A stretch of DNA of 64,000 nt from Segetibacter aerophilus (GCF_007991655.1 NZ_BJYT01000001.1:496001-560000); one strand, 5' to 3'. Shown: positions 25,148 through 35,135, numbered from the stretch's first letter. Numbers and translations are program-made. The notes: a model not told the origin generated them from the sequence alone.

Positions 25148-28100
25148 ATGAGTTCTGCCAAACGTACCTTACCCGGGCTTCTGTGCCTGTGTGTTATTTT
25201 GGGTTATCATCCCTTTTGTGAAGCACAAACAAACATTTCTTCTGGCAATCACAAAATCACTAATCAATCTGTTCAAAGCGGGGAAAGCAAAAAATCCTTT
25301 GTAGACGAATTGCAAAGGAAGGAGCAGGTAAGTACCGATGCAAATGCTTCTACGCAAGAGTTCCGTCAGGAACCCGTTAGAGGAAAAGTCACGTCAACAA
25401 AAGACGACACACCGCTTGCAGGTGCAACAATTACAGTTAAGGGAAAAAACCGGTCAGTAGTTTCAGATGCTAACGGAAATTTTCAGATTAACGCCGTAAG
25501 GGGAGATGTGCTATTAGTTGAGTATGTTAACCACGAACCAAAGGAAGTATCTGTAAGTGGTCAGTCTGTAGGGTCAGTTTCTCTGACGCAAAAGGAAACC
25601 AACATAGGGGAGGTTGTAGTAACTGCTTTAGGCATAACGAGGCAGTCGCGCAGTATCGGATATTCGGCGACTAACGTGAAGGCTGATGAACTTACAGTTA
25701 ATCGTACCCCTAACCTTATGAATGCACTGCAAGGAAAGGTTGCAGGTGTAAATATTAGTGGAATGGGAACAGGACCTGCAGGTACATCCAAAATTCGTAT
25801 AAGAGGACAGTCCTCTATTTCAGGGCAGAACAATCCGTTGATTGTAATAAATGGAATTCCCGTTGATAATACCAATTTCGGAACCAATCCAAATAATACG
25901 GGCTCCGACAATTCAATCGGAGTGAGGGGCGGAGGAAATACTTCTGATGGTGGAGACGGGCTGTCAAGCATCAACCCAGATGATATAGAAAGCATGACCA
26001 TTCTTAAAGGTGCACCCGCGGCAGCGTTGTACGGATCACGCGCACAAAATGGTGTCATTATGATTACCACCAAAACACGTGGTGCTGGTAAGGGTCTTGG
26101 TGTATCTTATAATATTAACTACACAAACGACAAGCCATTAGATTTTACAGACTATCAATACGAGTATGGTCAGGGGGAATTGGGTGTTCGTCCTACGAGT
26201 GCAAATCCAACTTCCGGGCAATGGTCATTTGGTGAAAAGTTTCAACCGGGAATGACACAGGTATTATTCAACAACCTTGTTGTTCCATACGAGCCTGTCT
26301 ATAACAGGATTAGCAAGTTTTTTAGACATGGACAAAATCTTACAAATACTGTAACGCTAGAAACAAGCGATGAAAAAGGAGGGATACATCTTTCTCTCGG
26401 TAATATGGATAGTAAGGGAATTGTTCCAAATAATTCGTTTAACCGTAAGACAATAAACCTTGGATTTAACTATAAACTTTCAAACCAGTTTAGTTTTTCC
26501 GGTAACGCCAACTATTCCAGAGAGACTAATAAAAATCCGCCTAATATAGCAAACCAGGACAATTCAATTCCTACATCTATTTACAACCTCGCGAACTCAA
26601 TGCCCCTTGAGGTATTGGACGCAAACAAATACAATGCGCAGGGAAATGAATATATCTATTCCCGTTTTATGAATAGAACAAATCCGTACTGGGTATTGGC
26701 GGAACAATTTCAAAACATTAGACGCGACAGGATCTTTGGAAACCTCTCAGCTAAGTATGATATATTGCCTGGCTTGTATATCCAGGGACGTATAGGACAA
26801 GACTTCTGGACACGCGACCAGGATTATAACAACTTCCCTACAGGTCATGCCTCAAGGGGACCGGCTCCGGCCGGTTTTGTAAACGGGGTGTATACCCAGG
26901 AGGCCAGGAGGTTTAGAGAATTCAATGCAGATGTTTTAGTTTCTGGTAGTCGCACGTTTGGAAAAGTTGGCGTAAACGTTACCGCAGGGGCTAATCAAAT
27001 GCGGAGAAGATCTGATTTAAACAGTGTGCAGGTAACAGACTTCGTAATCCGTGGACTCTACACCGTACAAAATGGAAGAGCGAAGGATCCTCTTTATGAT
27101 CTGTCTCAAAGAGGCGTTAACTCAGTCTATGGTTCCGCTGAATTTTCTTTCAATCGCGCCTTTTATTTAAATGGAACACTTCGCAATGATTGGTTTTCGA
27201 CTTTGTCTGAACAGAACCGCAGCATCATATATCCATCTGTCACAGCCAGCTATGTCTTTTCCGAACACTTTCAGCCGCAGTGGTTGTCGTTCGGAAAGCT
27301 AAGAGTAGGGTATGCCGAAGTAGGAAGTGATACCGATGTACCACCTTATGCAAACCTCTTGTTTTACGGCATCAACTCTAATTTACTTCCTAATCCGGCT
27401 GGAGCACCCCAGCCTGTTGGCGGACCTAATGGAACAACAGTTCCAAATGCTAACTTAAGGCCAATGCGTATCTCTGAAGCCGAAGTGGGTCTTGAACTAA
27501 AAATGTTTAACAGCAGGGTAAATCTGGACGTCGCAGCATACCGCAAAATAACCACCGATCAGATTGTACAAGCTCAAATCTCCGATGCCTCCGGTTTTGT
27601 TGATACACGTATTAACAGCGGCCGAAGCAGAAATTTAGGGATTGAAGGTCTTTTAAATCTTGTGCCCTTTAAAACAAGAAATTTTACATGGGAGTTTACT
27701 GCAAACACTTCTTATAACATAACCAAAGTATTAAGCCTTAAAACCGATGTACCCGGTGAAAGAATTACAGTGGGTACACACGTGTTTAATGGTGAGCTAA
27801 GACAAATTGTGGGAATGGAAATGGGGCAAATTGCAGGCTTTGGTTATTTAAGGGATGACAAGGGTAATAAAGTTTTTGGGTCTAACGGACTTCCGCTAAG
27901 AACGCCGGACCTGGTAAATTTTGGAAGTGCATTGCCAAAGTGGGTTGGAGGTTTTGCCAATTCATTTAACTACAGGGGAATTTCATTAGCCGTTTTAATT
28001 GATTATAAGCTTGGAAATAAAATGTTGTCCGGAACCAACTTCAATTTAGTTCGTCACGGACTTCATAAGATGACGCTTCAAGGAAGAGAAGGCGGGGTAG

Positions 28101-28456
28101 TAGGTGAAGGGGTAAACGTGAGCGGAGGCAAAAACACTATTGTCGCCCCTGTTCAAACTTATTGGGAAGTGGTACGTTCCCAAGCGCTTATCGAACCAGT
28201 TGTATACAACGGAGGTTATTGGAAATTACGCCAAATATCTTTAGGCTACGATTTTAGTAAATACCTCCCTTCAAATCTGTTTGTAAAAGGGGTACGTTTA
28301 AACTTTGTAGCTAACAATGTTTTAATCTTGAAAAAGTGGATTGACAATATAGATCCTGAAACTTTTGGTTACACCTCTGATAACCTCGTTGGAATGGAAT
28401 CAACCGGCCTTCCTTCAACAAGGAGTATGGGTTTGAACTTAAATATTAAATTTTAA
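25148..28456 (+). CDS. SusC/RagA-type TonB-linked outer-membrane transporter
   Basis: A 1102-residue outer-membrane nutrient transporter. A signal sequence (LLCLCVILGYHPFCEAQ) is followed by about 45 polar residues, then a CarboxypepD-reg-like domain (VRGKVTSTKDDTPLAGATIT near 77), the SusC signature region IGEVVVTALGITRQSR and the plug (TPNLMNALQGKVAGVNISG, then IRIRGQSSISGQNNPLIVIN). The 22-stranded barrel fills the rest and ends STRSMGLNLNIKF with a C-terminal Phe. No N-terminal anti-sigma-interacting STN domain is seen. It forms a pair with the SusD-like gene 12 bp downstream. The ligand is probably a glycan or sugar-acid oligomer, given the enolase-superfamily gene after it. Confidence 0.95.
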   Translation: MSSAKRTLPGLLCLCVILGYHPFCEAQTNISSGNHKITNQSVQSGESKKSFVDELQRKEQVSTDANASTQEFRQEPVRGKVTSTKDDTPLAGATITVKGKNRSVVSDANGNFQINAVRGDVLLVEYVNHEPKEVSVSGQSVGSVSLTQKETNIGEVVVTALGITRQSRSIGYSATNVKADELTVNRTPNLMNALQGKVAGVNISGMGTGPAGTSKIRIRGQSSISGQNNPLIVINGIPVDNTNFGTNPNNTGSDNSIGVRGGGNTSDGGDGLSSINPDDIESMTILKGAPAAALYGSRAQNGVIMITTKTRGAGKGLGVSYNINYTNDKPLDFTDYQYEYGQGELGVRPTSANPTSGQWSFGEKFQPGMTQVLFNNLVVPYEPVYNRISKFFRHGQNLTNTVTLETSDEKGGIHLSLGNMDSKGIVPNNSFNRKTINLGFNYKLSNQFSFSGNANYSRETNKNPPNIANQDNSIPTSIYNLANSMPLEVLDANKYNAQGNEYIYSRFMNRTNPYWVLAEQFQNIRRDRIFGNLSAKYDILPGLYIQGRIGQDFWTRDQDYNNFPTGHASRGPAPAGFVNGVYTQEARRFREFNADVLVSGSRTFGKVGVNVTAGANQMRRRSDLNSVQVTDFVIRGLYTVQNGRAKDPLYDLSQRGVNSVYGSAEFSFNRAFYLNGTLRNDWFSTLSEQNRSIIYPSVTASYVFSEHFQPQWLSFGKLRVGYAEVGSDTDVPPYANLLFYGINSNLLPNPAGAPQPVGGPNGTTVPNANLRPMRISEAEVGLELKMFNSRVNLDVAAYRKITTDQIVQAQISDASGFVDTRINSGRSRNLGIEGLLNLVPFKTRNFTWEFTANTSYNITKVLSLKTDVPGERITVGTHVFNGELRQIVGMEMGQIAGFGYLRDDKGNKVFGSNGLPLRTPDLVNFGSALPKWVGGFANSFNYRGISLAVLIDYKLGNKMLSGTNFNLVRHGLHKMTLQGREGGVVGEGVNVSGGKNTIVAPVQTYWEVVRSQALIEPVVYNGGYWKLRQISLGYDFSKYLPSNLFVKGVRLNFVANNVLILKKWIDNIDPETFGYTSDNLVGMESTGLPSTRSMGLNLNIKF

Positions 28457-28468
28457 TAAGACAGAACT

Positions 28469-29995
28469 ATGAAAAGTATATCTCAGGTTACGCTCCTTAT
28501 AGCTTTACTGTTTTTTGCTACTTCTTGTGAAAAAGGTTTAAGTGAGTTGAATGAAAACAAGACAAGCGCCACTGCTATAGACCCGGTGTTTCAACTTAAC
28601 AATGCTATTGTTAATGCTTCGTTTCCTTCTGCAACAACGCTCAATTATGAGCTGCCTATTGTACAACAGCTTGTGACGCCAAATTCTGGTATAATTAGCG
28701 GAGGAAACTACAACCAGGATAATCGCGATAATACCCAGGTTTTGTGGCAGAATTATTATCGGAACGTGATACGCAATACCAGGGACGTAATCGTTAGAAC
28801 AAAAGACTTACCTGCCAGAAGTAATCTAATGAATATGGCAAGAATAATACAGGCAATGGCTTTCATGACACTTACCGACACTTATGGCAATATCCCTTAT
28901 ACAGAGGGTGGCTTAGGTTATATCTCGCAAACATTTTTACCTAAATATGATCAGCAACAAGATATCTATCCCAAACTAATTACTGAGCTTACTGAAGCGT
29001 CTGCTGCTCTAAATGCTGGTGGAACAGTAGAAACGGGAGATGTATTGTACGGCGGCAACATTGCGCAATGGAAAAAATTTGGTTACTCTTTGCTGTTACG
29101 GGCAGGTATGAGGTTGACTAAAGTTGATCCGACAAAAGCCCAGCAAGTTGCCCAAGCTGCATTTGCAGGAGGCGTTATTCTTTCAAATACTGATAATGCT
29201 TACCTGAGAACTACTAACGATTACCAGGCAAATCTTAGCGCCACTCTCAATTCTACTGAAGCAGCCAATTACTATCTCACAGAACCTTTTGTAAATTTTC
29301 TAAAAAGTACGAATGACCCCCGATTGTCGTCAATAGCGATAAGATACGTAGGTGCTACATCCGGCCCGGAACAAGTTCCTGCTGTTGGATCCACTGATCC
29401 TGCCAAACAAATAGGCATGCCGATGGGCTACGACAATGGAACAATAAAAGCAGTCGCTACGAGCAAAGGTCTTGCAAGCTTTTATGAATTTAGCCAGCTC
29501 GATCGAAGGAGAATGGCGAAGCTAACTGCGCCGGTTTACTTCGTAACGGCCGGTCAGACAAACCTATTGCTTGCAGAAGCTGCACAAAGAGGTTGGATTA
29601 CAAGCGGTACCGCCGCCGATTATTATAAGACAGGAATACGTTCTCATATGGAACAGCTTGCTACTTACGATGCCGGTTCTGCCATTGCGCCTTCTGCTAT
29701 TGCAGAATATGTGAATGCAAATCCTTTAAACCCTGCCAGGGCGTTGGAGCAAATAAACTCTCAGTACTGGGTCGCTTCATTTTTAAACGGTCCTGAAACA
29801 TGGGCGAATTTCAGGAGAAGTGGATTTCCGGTACTAACCCCAAATCCTTATCCGGGAAAGACTATTTCAGGTGCTTTCATCAGGCGGCTTACTTATCCTA
29901 ATTCTGAAATTTCTGTGAACCCCGAAAACCTTAAAGCTGCTGTTGCTTCTCAGGGCGCCGATAATTTAGATACAAGGGTATGGTGGGATAAGTAA
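28469..29995 (+). CDS. SusD/RagB-like lipoprotein (SusD-like_2 type)
   Basis: A 508-residue surface lipoprotein that caps the SusC barrel and binds ligand. The signal is MKSISQVTLLIALLFFATSC (lipid Cys near residue 20). Typical TPR-like features are NYYRNVIRNTRDVI, the MARIIQAMAFMTLTDTYGNI helix with YTEGG, and the later FLLRAGMRL-like helix (FGYSLLLRAGMRLTKVD). The end FRRSGFPVLTPNPYPG then RRLTYPNSE is standard for the family. It belongs with the SusC gene upstream. Confidence 0.94.
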   Translation: MKSISQVTLLIALLFFATSCEKGLSELNENKTSATAIDPVFQLNNAIVNASFPSATTLNYELPIVQQLVTPNSGIISGGNYNQDNRDNTQVLWQNYYRNVIRNTRDVIVRTKDLPARSNLMNMARIIQAMAFMTLTDTYGNIPYTEGGLGYISQTFLPKYDQQQDIYPKLITELTEASAALNAGGTVETGDVLYGGNIAQWKKFGYSLLLRAGMRLTKVDPTKAQQVAQAAFAGGVILSNTDNAYLRTTNDYQANLSATLNSTEAANYYLTEPFVNFLKSTNDPRLSSIAIRYVGATSGPEQVPAVGSTDPAKQIGMPMGYDNGTIKAVATSKGLASFYEFSQLDRRRMAKLTAPVYFVTAGQTNLLLAEAAQRGWITSGTAADYYKTGIRSHMEQLATYDAGSAIAPSAIAEYVNANPLNPARALEQINSQYWVASFLNGPETWANFRRSGFPVLTPNPYPGKTISGAFIRRLTYPNSEISVNPENLKAAVASQGADNLDTRVWWDK

Positions 29996-30244
29996 TGGAG
30001 TTATTACGTAAATGAGAATTAAGCTAAAAAACTTTCAAACTGTGTTTCTGGTCTCATGGCTTATACATATGATTCACGCGTAAAAACTACTGGTGTTCTT
30101 ATTTAATCTCATTGTATCACATCTTTTGCAATTCTGATTTTAACTGCTGTAAAGGCTTAAAGTAATTCACTAAAAAATTGTCTTCATTCTTCGATAATAT
30201 TGAACTGCTTTTTTAATTTTTAAAATTAATATTCCAAAATCGAC
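29996..30244. other. Intergenic gap after SusD-like gene
   Basis: A 249-bp AT-rich gap with no recognisable repeat, hairpin or gene. The enolase-superfamily gene may have its own promoter here. Confidence 0.4.
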
Positions 30245-31732
30245 ATGACTCCATCTCAAAAATTTCTGACGAAGCTTGGTCTTAAAGACCCTGAAATTAT
30301 TGAACCGGCTCAGCAAAATCCAGTAGAGGAAAATAGCCGACGTTCTTTTTTTAAAAAATCAACTTTAGGCGGTATCGCTTTAGGTAGTTCCTTTTTGTTT
30401 ACGCCAATTGAAGATGTGATTGCGCAAACAACGGGAGGTGTAAAACGCTTCGGGGCTCCTTCCGACTTAAAGATCACCGATGTCCGTTATGCTGTTACAA
30501 CCGTTTTAGGGCGTACTGCTATGCTTCGTATTGATACTAACCAAGGTATTTATGGCCTTGGAGAAGTACGAGATGGAGCGGACGAGCGATATGCTTTGAT
30601 GCTTAAGAGTCGTATTCTCGGCCTTAATCCCTGTAATGTTGAAATGATTTTTAAAGCTATCAAACAGTTTGGCGGACCCTCAAGGCAGGCAGGTGGAGTA
30701 TGCGGCGTAGAGATGGCTCTATGGGATCTTTGCGGTAAAGCATATAATGTACCTGCCTGGCAGTTGCTAGGTGGACGCTATCGCGATAAAGTGAGATTGT
30801 ATGCTGATACACCTGAGTCAAATTCTCCGGAAGAACAAAAGAAATTGATGAATTTTCGGATCAACGACCAGGGGTATACATGGCTTAAGATGGACCTTGG
30901 AATTGGTGAGCTGAAAGACATGCCCGGTGGATTAGTTAACTCTCAATTTTGGATGAATGAGCAGAAGAACCTTCAGCAGTGGGGAACTAACAATTACATG
31001 GCCTATGGAAATACAAGGCATCCATTTACACAGATACAAATTACTGAGAAAGGTTTAGACGGACTGGCGAAATTGGTAGACAATGTGAGAGGCATGTTAG
31101 GTTATGACATTCCGCTTTCAACTGACCACTATGGTCACTTTGATTTAAACAACGGAATAAGGCTGGGCAAGAAGCTCGAGCAGTATCGCCTAGCATGGAT
31201 GGAGGATGTAGTGCCCTGGGATTATACAGAGCAATGGAAAACGTTGTCTACAGCACTCGAAACGCCAATGCTTACGGGCGAAGATATTTATCTTCTCTCC
31301 GGCTTTAAACCGTTAATTGACTCTCGCGCCGTTGACATTATTCATCCTGACCTGGCTTCTTCTGGAGGGCTTCTGGAGACGAAGCGTATTGGAGATTATG
31401 CAGAAGAATACGGCATCGCTATGGCGATGCACCAGGCTGGTACTCCTATTTCATTTATGGCTAATGTGCATTGTGCTGCGGCTACGCAAAACTTTCTCGC
31501 ACTAGAGCACCATTCAATTGATCTGCCGTGGTGGGAGAGCCTTGTAAAAACGACCGACGGAAGACAATTGATAACAAAGGGATTTGCCAATGTACCTCTT
31601 ACAGCCCCGGGATTGGGAATTGATTTGAACGAGGATGTAATCAAGCAACATCTTCATGCGACTGATAAAAGCTATTTCGCTCCCACACCACAATGGAACG
31701 ACAGGCGCTCTCACGACAGGATTTTCAGTTAA
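30245..31732 (+). CDS. Tat-exported enolase-superfamily enzyme (mandelate racemase/dehydratase-like)
   Basis: A 495-residue enzyme with a Tat signal (SRRSFFKKSTLGGIALGSSF, about residues 31-50) and a mandelate racemase/muconate lactonizing fold. The first metal ligand is in STDHYGHFDL, then Glu in WMEDVVPWD and Glu in LTGEDIYLL; the catalytic His is in IAMAMHQAGTP. The Lys in YTWLKMDLGIGE may be the second acid/base. This layout fits the acid-sugar dehydratase group (RspA/galactonate-dehydratase-like). Export is unusual for that group. Following SusC/SusD, it probably acts on a sugar acid outside the cytoplasm. A terminator follows. Confidence 0.88.
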   Translation: MTPSQKFLTKLGLKDPEIIEPAQQNPVEENSRRSFFKKSTLGGIALGSSFLFTPIEDVIAQTTGGVKRFGAPSDLKITDVRYAVTTVLGRTAMLRIDTNQGIYGLGEVRDGADERYALMLKSRILGLNPCNVEMIFKAIKQFGGPSRQAGGVCGVEMALWDLCGKAYNVPAWQLLGGRYRDKVRLYADTPESNSPEEQKKLMNFRINDQGYTWLKMDLGIGELKDMPGGLVNSQFWMNEQKNLQQWGTNNYMAYGNTRHPFTQIQITEKGLDGLAKLVDNVRGMLGYDIPLSTDHYGHFDLNNGIRLGKKLEQYRLAWMEDVVPWDYTEQWKTLSTALETPMLTGEDIYLLSGFKPLIDSRAVDIIHPDLASSGGLLETKRIGDYAEEYGIAMAMHQAGTPISFMANVHCAAATQNFLALEHHSIDLPWWESLVKTTDGRQLITKGFANVPLTAPGLGIDLNEDVIKQHLHATDKSYFAPTPQWNDRRSHDRIFS

Positions 31733-31747
31733 TTGAGCAGAGATTAA

Positions 31748-31764
31748 GATAAACCGTGTTTATC
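31748..31764 (+). other. Short perfect inverted repeat
   Basis: GATAAAC and GTTTATC surround a 3-nt loop, 15 bp after the enolase-family stop and before the true terminator. Confidence 0.3.
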
Positions 31765-31778
31765 TGTGTAGTGAAATA

Positions 31779-31807
31779 AAAGGTCTTCCTTAGTTGGGAG
31801 ACCTTTT
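31779..31807 (+). terminator. Rho-independent terminator after the enolase-superfamily gene
   Basis: AAAGGTCTTCC pairs with GGGAGACCTTT (one G-T pair) around TTAGTT, followed by T residues. Confidence 0.85.
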
Positions 31808-31879
31808 GATTTTACCCATAGGCCCGCCAGTTACGATTAGTCTTTCTATAGCTTTTTAGTGTACTATTGTATTTTTCGT

Positions 31880-33040
31880 ATGTCACGATTTTATTCCCAT
31901 GTAAACACTGCTAAAAGTATTCTCGGCACTTATAGTGGACAAGTTCCTTTTAGCGTCTTTTTGAAAGCCTTTTTTGCAAAGGAGAAAAAGTTTGGAAGCC
32001 GTGATAGAAAAAATATTTCCAGCTTTTGCTATAGTTATTTTCGTCTGGGATATGCATTCAAAGAGCAAAGTATAGATGAAAGATTGATGACTGCGTTATT
32101 CTTATCGACTGATGTTTCTATCGAATGGTTGCAAAAAGAAAAGCCTGAATGGGTTGCCTCGATAGCACTTTCTTTAAAGGAGAAGATTAGAGTAATTGGC
32201 TTAAACCTAAAAACTGTTTTTCCTTTTGCAGACGAGCTATCACAAGGGATAGACCTACTGCAGTTCAATCTATCGTTTCTTATTCAACCGGATCTTTTTG
32301 TGAGGGTGAGGCCGGGAAAAATGGAAGCGGTGGAAACTAAACTTCATAATAGTCAGATTAATTTTAGTCGAGTAAATGAAAGCTGTCTTGCTTTTGCAAA
32401 CGGAACTAAGCTTGATGACGTTTTAGAAATCAACAAAGAGGCTGTTATACAAGACCTGAATTCACAAAGGGTTGCTGAATTTTTTCCAATGAAGGAGCGG
32501 CAGTCTTGGAGTGTTTGGGATTGTTGTGCGGCTAGCGGTGGCAAAGCCATCATGGCTCACGACTACATTGCTGGTATGCATCTCACCGTTTCAGATATTC
32601 GGCAAACCATTATTCAAAACCTTCATAGTCGTTTCAAAGAAGCAGGAATAAGACAGTATAAATCGTTTGTTGCTGATCTCGTAAATCCCGAAAGTCTTCA
32701 GTCTTCACTACAGGACTTAAAGTTTGATTTGATTATTTGCGACGCTCCTTGTTCGGGTTCCGGCACCTGGAGCCGTACGCCTGAAGAGATGGTTTTCTTT
32801 AAGCAGGAGGAAATAACTAGATATAGCAATCTTCAAAAAAGTATCGCCACAAATACTATTCGCTATTTAAATAAAGGTGGGTATTTGTTATATATCACCT
32901 GCTCAGTTTTTAAAAAAGAAAATGAAGAAGTCGTTGATTTTCTACAACAGGCTGCCGGACTGGAATTGATAAAAATGGAACTACTGAAAGGGTATGATGT
33001 AAAAGCAGATACAATGTTTTCAGCACTGTTTAAATTATAA
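31880..33040 (+). CDS. RsmB/NOP2-type RNA m5C methyltransferase
   Basis: A 386-residue S-adenosylmethionine-dependent RNA cytosine-C5 methyltransferase. The catalytic Cys is in motif VI (YITCSVFKKENE) and the releasing Cys in motif IV (CDAPCSGSGTWSR). The cofactor loop is WDCCAASGGKAIM. The N-terminal half is an NusB-like/RNA-binding region without known motifs. RsmB has a Pro-Cys motif like this one. The ATG at 31880 was chosen over an upstream GTG at 31859, because SRFYSHVNTAKSILGTY is the usual type of start. Target probably 16S rRNA or tRNA; not resolvable here. Confidence 0.88.
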   Translation: MSRFYSHVNTAKSILGTYSGQVPFSVFLKAFFAKEKKFGSRDRKNISSFCYSYFRLGYAFKEQSIDERLMTALFLSTDVSIEWLQKEKPEWVASIALSLKEKIRVIGLNLKTVFPFADELSQGIDLLQFNLSFLIQPDLFVRVRPGKMEAVETKLHNSQINFSRVNESCLAFANGTKLDDVLEINKEAVIQDLNSQRVAEFFPMKERQSWSVWDCCAASGGKAIMAHDYIAGMHLTVSDIRQTIIQNLHSRFKEAGIRQYKSFVADLVNPESLQSSLQDLKFDLIICDAPCSGSGTWSRTPEEMVFFKQEEITRYSNLQKSIATNTIRYLNKGGYLLYITCSVFKKENEEVVDFLQQAAGLELIKMELLKGYDVKADTMFSALFKL

Positions 33041-33076
33041 TGATGGTATAAAGTACCTGTCGACTTTAAATAGAAA

Positions 33077-33096
33077 GTACAAGAGTGCGACGCAAC
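33077..33096 (+). repeat. Dispersed repeat, GTGCGACGCAAC form
   Basis: Reads GTACAAGAGTGCGACGCAAC in the gap between convergent genes. With copies at 39865 and 59273 it forms a second subfamily, GTGCGACGCAAC. Confidence 0.75.
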
Positions 33097-33135
33097 ATAA
33101 GATGATTAGTAATCCTATTGCGGGGCTCCGCAATA

Positions 33136-35070
33136 TTATCCTTTAAATAATCGTAAAGTTCGTTTTTGAGTTTTGCCGACGTATTGAATAAAATATACTC
33201 CGGGAGGGAGTTTTTGTGCATTATTAAAACGGATGGTCAGGTTTTCGTTTTGAGTGATTTGGGTAGCAATAGTCTCAATTACACTTCCTTTCGGATCTAT
33301 AAGACGCAGGCTAATTTCTCCGGTTTCCTGGCCTTTTATGAAAACTGTAAAATCGTGAGAAGAGGGATTTGCGAAGGCAACAAGCCAATCCTTATCAAAA
33401 ATGTTTCCCTTTTGCACGGGGAGAGTACGGGTCGTTGTACTGTCGAAATATTTTACAACATAAAGGCCAGATGGGAGATTTCCGAGATTTGAAAACGCGG
33501 CATTGTACACCTCTTCTTTTTCACCGTTGATGTTTTGTGTTGCTATAACCTGCCCACCCGCACTCGACAATGTCAGTGTTACAGGTCCATTTATTCTCGC
33601 AATAAATTTTACAACAACCTCAGTCGTAAAAGGATTTGGTGTAGCGAAGAGCCACTCATTTCCATAAAGAGCGATATTCTCGTCGTGTTTTAGGGACAGG
33701 TATGCTAAGCGGAAATTGGGGATACCGTAGCCGTAGCGGTCATCAGGAGTAGCGTACTTATCTGAGCTTTTATAAACTGCACTAAGGATATTCATATTGC
33801 TAACCCGCGGGAACGCTTGCCAAAGACAGGCTATTAAACCTGCAACATTGGGGTTAGAAAAAGATGTTCCGTTGCCCGTTGTTGGTTGGTTGTTTAAACC
33901 CGCTATCACTGTACCTGCACCCACTGATACAATGTTTGTCTTTATCTTGCCCGGGTATCCATAGCTGCTAAAGCCGGCGATTACTCCTGTAGAGTTTACT
34001 GCTCCTACCGTACAAACGCTGTCCACATCTGCGGGGAACGAAATGTATTTCCAGTTGCCAGCGCCTTCGTTTCCTGCGCTTACCGATACAATCATTCCCT
34101 TTTTTACCGCTATTGCTGCGCCTTGGGAAACCATTGTTGTGTTCTTATAAAAGTCAGCATAGCTGTGATTTAAAGAAGGGTCATCGAAAGTGGTATAACC
34201 GAGCGATGTAGAGATGAGGTCAGTTCCGGCGCTGTCCGCAAATTCTGCTCCGGCTACCCAATTGTGTTCTTCGATAGGATATTCGGTTTCGGCGTTTTCT
34301 GTTCTGATTAGCCAATAATTTGCTTTCGGCGCTGTACCTACCATTCTGCCGGGCCAGTTTGCAGATAGAATGCTGAGACAGTACATTCCATGCGAGTCAT
34401 CTTCATCGACGCTGTTATCAAAAGCCACGAAATCACGCTCACCTAAAACCTGCCGATTGTTTCGAATGCTATCAAAAGCGGTAATGGTTTTATACTGAAG
34501 AAAGCCCCCATCTAGCACGGCTATCTGCATGCTTTCTCCGTGAAAGCCTTTGTTGTGCAAGAATTCGCCCTCGTGAATATGTACCTGTTGGTAGTTGCTC
34601 CCGTAATCATAGGCATTTGCCGCAGTTTCAGCTAAGCGATTTGCCTGGGGTAGGAGCGGAGTGCTTGGTGGATCTTTGAATTTATTATTAAGAGTAATGT
34701 TAGCGCTTCGGAACCCAACCCCTCGCGTTGATTTTACAAACGAGAAAGATTTGATTTTGCTTAATGCATTCTGATCTGTTGTTTCAATCAATACCTGGTT
34801 TAACCATTTAGAGGTGCTTAGAATGGTAACTCCTCCTGACTGCCTGATGCTGTCTATGTACCTGGAAGAAACCGGAAGGTCAATACTGTCGACAGGGATG
34901 TTATAACGCGAACGTCTTTGAATGGCTCGTACGGAGAGATACTGCAAAGGATTATTTAAGTTGAATGTATTACCTCCTTTATCCTTTAATTGGATAATCA
35001 ATTTTGGAAATTGGGCATTGACTTGTAGAACTGAGGAAATGAACAGAAGCGAAATAATAAAATTTCTCAT
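33136..35070 (-). CDS. Subtilisin-like S8 protease with two por/T9SS C-terminal domains
   Basis: A 644-residue secreted protease. The signal peptide is MRNFIISLLFISSVLQVNAQ and residues 20-175 are a propeptide. The catalytic triad is Asp in IAVLDGGFL, His in DDSHGMYCLSI and Ser in NGTSFSNPNVAG; the oxyanion Asn is in SAGNEG. Two tandem beta domains follow: NEWLFATPNPFTTEVVVKF to GLYVVKYFD, then LVAFANPSSHDFTVFI to the end (GVYFIQYVGKTQKRTLRLFK). The last has the usual type IX sorting-domain shape. The protein should be exported through the type IX system and anchored or released. It overlaps no other gene and may share a transcript with the lipoprotein upstream. Confidence 0.93.
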   Translation of the reverse strand: MRNFIISLLFISSVLQVNAQFPKLIIQLKDKGGNTFNLNNPLQYLSVRAIQRRSRYNIPVDSIDLPVSSRYIDSIRQSGGVTILSTSKWLNQVLIETTDQNALSKIKSFSFVKSTRGVGFRSANITLNNKFKDPPSTPLLPQANRLAETAANAYDYGSNYQQVHIHEGEFLHNKGFHGESMQIAVLDGGFLQYKTITAFDSIRNNRQVLGERDFVAFDNSVDEDDSHGMYCLSILSANWPGRMVGTAPKANYWLIRTENAETEYPIEEHNWVAGAEFADSAGTDLISTSLGYTTFDDPSLNHSYADFYKNTTMVSQGAAIAVKKGMIVSVSAGNEGAGNWKYISFPADVDSVCTVGAVNSTGVIAGFSSYGYPGKIKTNIVSVGAGTVIAGLNNQPTTGNGTSFSNPNVAGLIACLWQAFPRVSNMNILSAVYKSSDKYATPDDRYGYGIPNFRLAYLSLKHDENIALYGNEWLFATPNPFTTEVVVKFIARINGPVTLTLSSAGGQVIATQNINGEKEEVYNAAFSNLGNLPSGLYVVKYFDSTTTRTLPVQKGNIFDKDWLVAFANPSSHDFTVFIKGQETGEISLRLIDPKGSVIETIATQITQNENLTIRFNNAQKLPPGVYFIQYVGKTQKRTLRLFKG

Positions 35071-35135
35071 GCACCAAATTTATCTATCTGGAAAGAACAG
35101 AAAGCAGGCCAAATATGTTCAAACTAACTCCGGTT

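Noticed and set aside
25561-26073. 170-residue minus-strand frame inside the SusC gene
   Set aside because: It mirrors conserved SusC plug codons in the opposite strand and has no independent features.
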